Shown here one piece after another: positions 59,771 to 64,000 of a DNA stretch of 64,000 nucleotides. This DNA comes from Gordionus sp. m RMFG-2023 (taxonomy: Eukaryota > Nematomorpha > Gordioida > Chordodea > Parachordodidae): positions 8,905,366-8,969,365 of the forward strand of contig NC_088777.1 in NCBI RefSeq assembly GCF_954871325.1, written 5' to 3'. A program made the position numbers and the translations under genes. The notes under the pieces are model-generated. The model worked only from the letters and a program-made list of their open reading frames with translations, was not told the origin of the DNA and did not search any database. Within the stretch, counting starts at the first letter, position 1. Each line of letters starts with the position of its first letter.

Positions 59771-60539
59771 TAAAACTCGTATAACTAAATTTCCTAGATA
59801 ATATTAGGGGGGGGGGATAGAATGAAACTCTTTCCACAGAGTAACAGAATCTCGCTAGCCATAGACTACGAGTCTGTATATTCTTTCGCGCCTTCTGTTA
59901 GTTACAATTCTATGGTTAGAGCGGAAAATAAAAAAAATTAAAATCCCATTAATTACATTTTTTTCCCGGCACAATTGGTATATTTGAATCTAGATCCCGA
60001 GAGAGCTTTTCAGATGGCACTCAAGAAGGTTCTTAATTCAGACAACGGATATCAACTGAGATATATGTCGCACTATATATAAATCTAGAGTGACGTCAGC
60101 TAGAGGGGCCGTCTCTCCTTTTATATATAATATTTTAAGAATATATTTTAAAATATATATATTTTTTAAAAAAAATATATATATACCAATTATATAAGCA
60201 AAGATATTGAAAATTTTCTTGCAACGGTTTCAAGCATAAGCTCTTCCTTCCATCGAATGGCTCATCAATTCCAATCTTTTTATTCCTTTTATTGAACTAA
60301 AAGGAACAAAATTTGTTTGCCTTTTGGGGCATTTATTGTGAATTCATTTCATATTCAGATTCTTCAGGCAGGTTTGTAAAAAAAATATTTGGTTTGGACC
60401 AGGGTTTTTTAAAAAAAAATATGTTTAATAGATAAAAAGCCATTGTATTGTGGATTTATGAATGACTTGTTAGAACTTTGAATGTTATAAAATACATTTG
60501 ATGAAGTGTCAAATAATAACTTAGGAGATTTGACCAATT
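59771..60539. other. AT-rich stretch without recognised gene
   Basis: A G run lies at 59807-59816. Nothing else is recognised. Confidence 0.5.
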
Positions 60540-60700
60540 TTAAATTAAGATTTTAGCCAAAATAATATTACTCAAGCCTCGAAATTTTGTTAATAGATGT
60601 CCAAACCTTTCTGTCATCTATGAGCAAAATCTCCAAACTTGCATTTTTTGGTTAAAATATTGGGTTAGCCATTTTTAAAAATAGAGCCGTTTAATAAAGG
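60540..60700. mobile_element. Palindromic TIR family, copy
   Basis: Core reads CCTCGAAATTTTGTTAATAG, ATGTCCAAACCTTTCTG, ATCTATGAGCAAAATCTCCA; the right arm GGGTTAGCCATTTTTAAAAA is followed by TAGAGCCG. The left part holds ATTTTAGCCAAAATAATATT. Confidence 0.65.
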
Positions 60701-61114
60701 TTGATTAGTGTATTTTTCTAAAATGATTATTATGCTTACCTTGGATCTTGCTGGACATAATATATTAATTTAAATTATTATGTTTGATTATAACTTAGTT
60801 ATAAGCCTGTAAATATAAAAATAGAACGCAAAATCTATAAATACTTATCTTATTATATTAATGTCTGATAAAAACGATTATGAACAAGATATTTATAGCA
60901 TTTTTGTATTTTTTAGATTATAAACATAATATTTTATAATATATCTTATATTAACGTAAACTCTAATCTTCTATTTTTTTTATACAGGAAATTGGTTATG
61001 ATTACGAACAATCAAAACTATCTGCTATTTGATTATTTTTAAAGTTTGAAATTTTGAACTCACAAAATAAAGATTCCTGTTAGAAACATATTTTTTTTTA
61101 ATAAAAGGTATTAA

Positions 61115-61280
61115 GATTTTAATCAAAATTGTGCAAGCCTCAAGATTTGGCTAGTAGAAGCCAAAACCTTTCTGCCATCTATGAGCAAAATTACCAGGCT
61201 TACACAAAATTAATTTTGTTATAATCTTAATCGGGTAGTTTTTAAAAATCGACCCTGATCGAGCTTTTTAACAACACTAA
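61115..61280. mobile_element. Palindromic TIR family, copy
   Basis: Core CCTCAAGATTTGGCTAGTAG, then CCAAAACCTTTCTGCC, ATCTATGAGCAAAATTACCA. The right arm GGGTAGTTTTTAAAAATCG is followed by GAGC. It lies 400 bases downstream of the copy at 60540 in the same orientation. Confidence 0.65.
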
Positions 61281-62461
61281 TAGCAATAATACATTATTAT
61301 TTTCACCCATGGGTATTGTACTTTTTATTCTGAATAGTATCGGAGTTGATGGTAAAAGTAATGCATTTCATCTTGGAATACTTTGATGGCCATTTTAGCA
61401 TAACAAAATTCAATTCCCTCACAGACTTTGACAAAAAATTCAAAGATTATGCTGTTTAGGAAATGATTAAATTTAATTCTTTTTTTTAAAAGACAATTTG
61501 ATCAAAAATTTTATTTGAGCATCCTCAAAAAATTGAAGAGCATTTCAAACTCCGATTTCAATTACTTTGAAATAGCCATTTTAGAGTTATAAAATTTATA
61601 TCCATGTTTAAAGAGTTGATATATAGCAACATTCATCGATTCAAAATAATTTGACGGCCATCTTAAAATCATAAAATTTAAAATTAGATTTATTTTAAAT
61701 AGTTTGGGCTTGCGTTATTTTAGATTTTATATAACATAAAAATATTCTTAAATAAATCAGTTATCTTTTCTATGAGTGTACCTATTCGTAATTACTTTTC
61801 ATCTGATAATTACTTTCATCAGAGTGTATTACTTGTGCCATGTTATACCAGTTCTAAACTGGTTATTTTTTTTTAAAGTAATTTATTTAAATAGATAGAT
61901 AGAATATTTTTATTTACTCATTCTTTTATTTGGCCAGACAAGGTATTTTGGTACTAACGACTTACTATGTGACTCCTATAAATTTATAATATACATTTTA
62001 TTAAAATGAAGATGTAAATATTCAAAAATTTTACAAATTTGGTAAAATTTTTAATTCTTTTATGTGGATATGGTAATATACGAAATGATTTAAGTGTTTA
62101 AAATTTGATAAAAACCCAGATTTGTTAAACCAATGCCACATATTTTATTTTTGATTTAAAATATCTGATCTTAACGTTTATTCACAATAGGCCTATTCAA
62201 AAATAATTCGAAGAATTATTCGTAATATTTAAATCTAACATTTATCATTTCTATTTGTTGACCAGCCAATCTGACAGGTGATATGTTTGTGTTTATAAAA
62301 ATTCTAGCACAAATTTAAAAAATTTTTATTTGCCACATTTTTTGAATCTCACGTAAAGTTTATTTTTTGAATCTCATAATAAATTATATTAAAAATTACA
62401 CACACCAGAGGTATATAAAAATATATTACATCTCTACAATAATTATTGAGCTAGTCTAATT
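61281..62461. other. AT-rich DNA upstream of the edge hAT transposase
   Basis: A palindrome AATAATTCGAAGAATTATTC near 62200 and TAGGCCTATTC just before it could mark the left end of the hAT element that starts coding at 62462, but its partner lies outside the window. Confidence 0.3.
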
Positions 62462-64000
62462 ATGTTAGAGGAGAATGCTTCTGATGAAATTATGCTTGAT
62501 GTTGAAGATAAGAAAATTTCCTCACAAAAGAGAGCAATCATATGGGATCAATATCAAATCCTTAAAGACGGTGAAAAGGCTGCTTGCAATCATTACAAGA
62601 GTATTATAAAATGTAAAGGCAAAACAACATCTCCTCTTATTAATCATTATAATAGATTTCATTCACACCTTAGTAAAAAAAATAATAAAATTGACATTTT
62701 TTTAAAGTCTACACCAAATTCTTCAAAAAAATTAATTTTAAGGATAATTTATTAAAATTATTTATAAATAATAATATATCTTTTAAAATTATTAATTCAA
62801 ATGATTTTAAAAATTTTATAAGTGATCTTGATTGTTCTGTAAAATCAATATGCTCCAATACTCTTAAATTGCACATGTATAATACATTTGCAGAAAAAGA
62901 ACAGTTGGTAAAGGAAATAATATCTAAAAATAAAAGTCAGATTAATTTTTCATCTGACATTTGGACTAGCCAAACACAGGTTCTTTTTTTAGGGCTAAGC
63001 CCATTTTATTGATGATAATTTTAAAATAAATAACATAATTTTGGATGTCAGTCCAATAAATGAAACACATTCAGGTGAAAATATATTTAAAGCCTTTGTC
63101 AAAATAATTAAAAATTATAATTTAGAGAATAAATTTTTTTATATAACTTTAGATAATGCATGCAACTAATAATAAAACATTTATTGATACATTTACTTTA
63201 AAATATCCATTAATAAAAATAGGGCACATCCGATGCTTTGCCCATGTAATTAATTTAATATCCAAAGAAATTTTAAAAATTTAAGATCCTTCAATTCTAA
63301 AACTAAGAAACATTATTAGAATGATTTGTAATTCCCCTAAAAAATTAAATTTATTAAAAAATATATGTAGTTCCCTACACTTTCCCCTAAATTTTTAAAA
63401 CCAAAATTGGTTGAGAAATAAGGTAAAATAACATACCAAATGATTGAAAGGGGCTTATTGTTAAAGCCTGCTATAACAAAATTAGTTAATGAAGTAATAA
63501 CTAATATTAAAATTCTTCAAGAAAAACAAATATCAGAGGTAATCTAAAATTTATTATTTTAATTCTTGAACATCTAAAAAATGAAAAACCTGGTTTCCAT
63601 AAATCCTTTAACAATAGTTTCAAAGTAGCATATGAAAAATTGTTGGGCTATTATAATTTAACTGCCGAAGATGCGATAATAACCACAGTATTAAATCCCA
63701 GGCTTAAAGTAGAATATTTTAAATCAATATCTGTTGATTATGATATTGATATATCCAAGTTAATGGACAAATTTAAAGAGATTTACAATAGATATACAGG
63801 TATTTAATTTACCCCCATTTAAATATGATTTTATTTTAAAGCTCATAATTATAACTGTCAAACAAATAAGGATAAAATTCAATAAAACAGGCTAGACATT
63901 GTTTTTAAACAAAATAATATTCAACTGTGTGAAATAGATTTTTATCTGAGTGAACCAAGAGCAAAGAGTGATAACCCGTTAATGTGGTGGAAGGCAAATG
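62462..64000 (+). pseudogene. hAT transposase with BED zinc finger, broken, runs off window
   Basis: ATG at 62462 opens a 97-codon frame with a BED-type finger (IIWDQYQILKDGEKAACNHY and TTSPLINHYNRFH). The second zinc Cys of the usual CNxC pair is Tyr here. The frame shifts near the A-run at about 62730-62740, then continues with QINFSSDIWTSQTQVLFLGL (RNase H-like core entry), a break near 63000-63020, then ENKFFYITLDNACN and IGHIRCFAHVINLISKEIL. Later blocks read TVLNPRLKVEYFKS (near 63690) and, at the edge, IDFYLSEPRAKSDNPLMWWK, the start of the dimerisation domain. At least three or four breaks are visible. The 3' end lies beyond base 64000. Confidence 0.85.

Overview
This window is AT-rich eukaryotic DNA, about three quarters A+T by eye. 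It is sparse in genes and crowded with decayed transposable elements. It looks like an invertebrate animal genome. The supports are a spliced sorbitol-dehydrogenase-type gene with one 7.3 kb intron, several hAT DNA transposons, an RLE-type LINE, many short terminal-inverted-repeat (TIR) elements and a fossil retroelement fragment. The phylum cannot be fixed from the sequence. The two 5'-most introns of the dehydrogenase are tiny (41 and 55 bp) while later ones reach kilobases, a pattern known from flatworms among others, but one gene proves nothing. No rRNA gene, convincing tRNA gene, CRISPR array or prokaryotic operon is visible.

Two host protein genes can be supported. (1) At 15131-18040 (+) a splice acceptor leads into a 969-codon open exon. 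It encodes a low-complexity Asn/Ser/Pro/His-rich, probably nuclear protein that I do not recognise; its upstream exons were not found. (2) At 30600-43395 (+) eight exons join in perfect phase to give a 369-residue zinc- and NAD-dependent sorbitol/polyol dehydrogenase. Catalytic zinc ligands, the four-cysteine structural zinc site and the Rossmann glycine motif are all intact, so this gene looks functional.

Layout. 1-5380: AT-rich DNA with small TIR elements. 5390-6165: two head-to-head copies of a retroelement zinc-knuckle fragment (a fossil). 6170-15130: AT-rich DNA with small TIR elements. 15131-18040: the orphan exon. 20715-27297: a decayed hAT transposon carrying a broken RLE-type LINE whose 5' region is built of tandem monomers. 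30600-43395: the dehydrogenase gene; its introns hold a long inverted repeat, two dispersed repeats, a TA-flanked element and tandem repeats. 45378-46040 and about 59240-59770: further dead LINE pieces. 51540-53050: a hAT remnant inserted in an older repeat whose uninterrupted copy lies at 59010-59200. 62462-64000: a third, larger hAT transposase relic that runs off the window.

The two host genes show no functional link. The rest records layered transposon insertion and decay. I found no clearly new molecular system. The most rewarding leads are the orphan Asn-rich gene, the long inverted repeat inside the dehydrogenase intron, the tandem 5' monomers of the LINE, and a palindromic TIR family with at least eight copies here.
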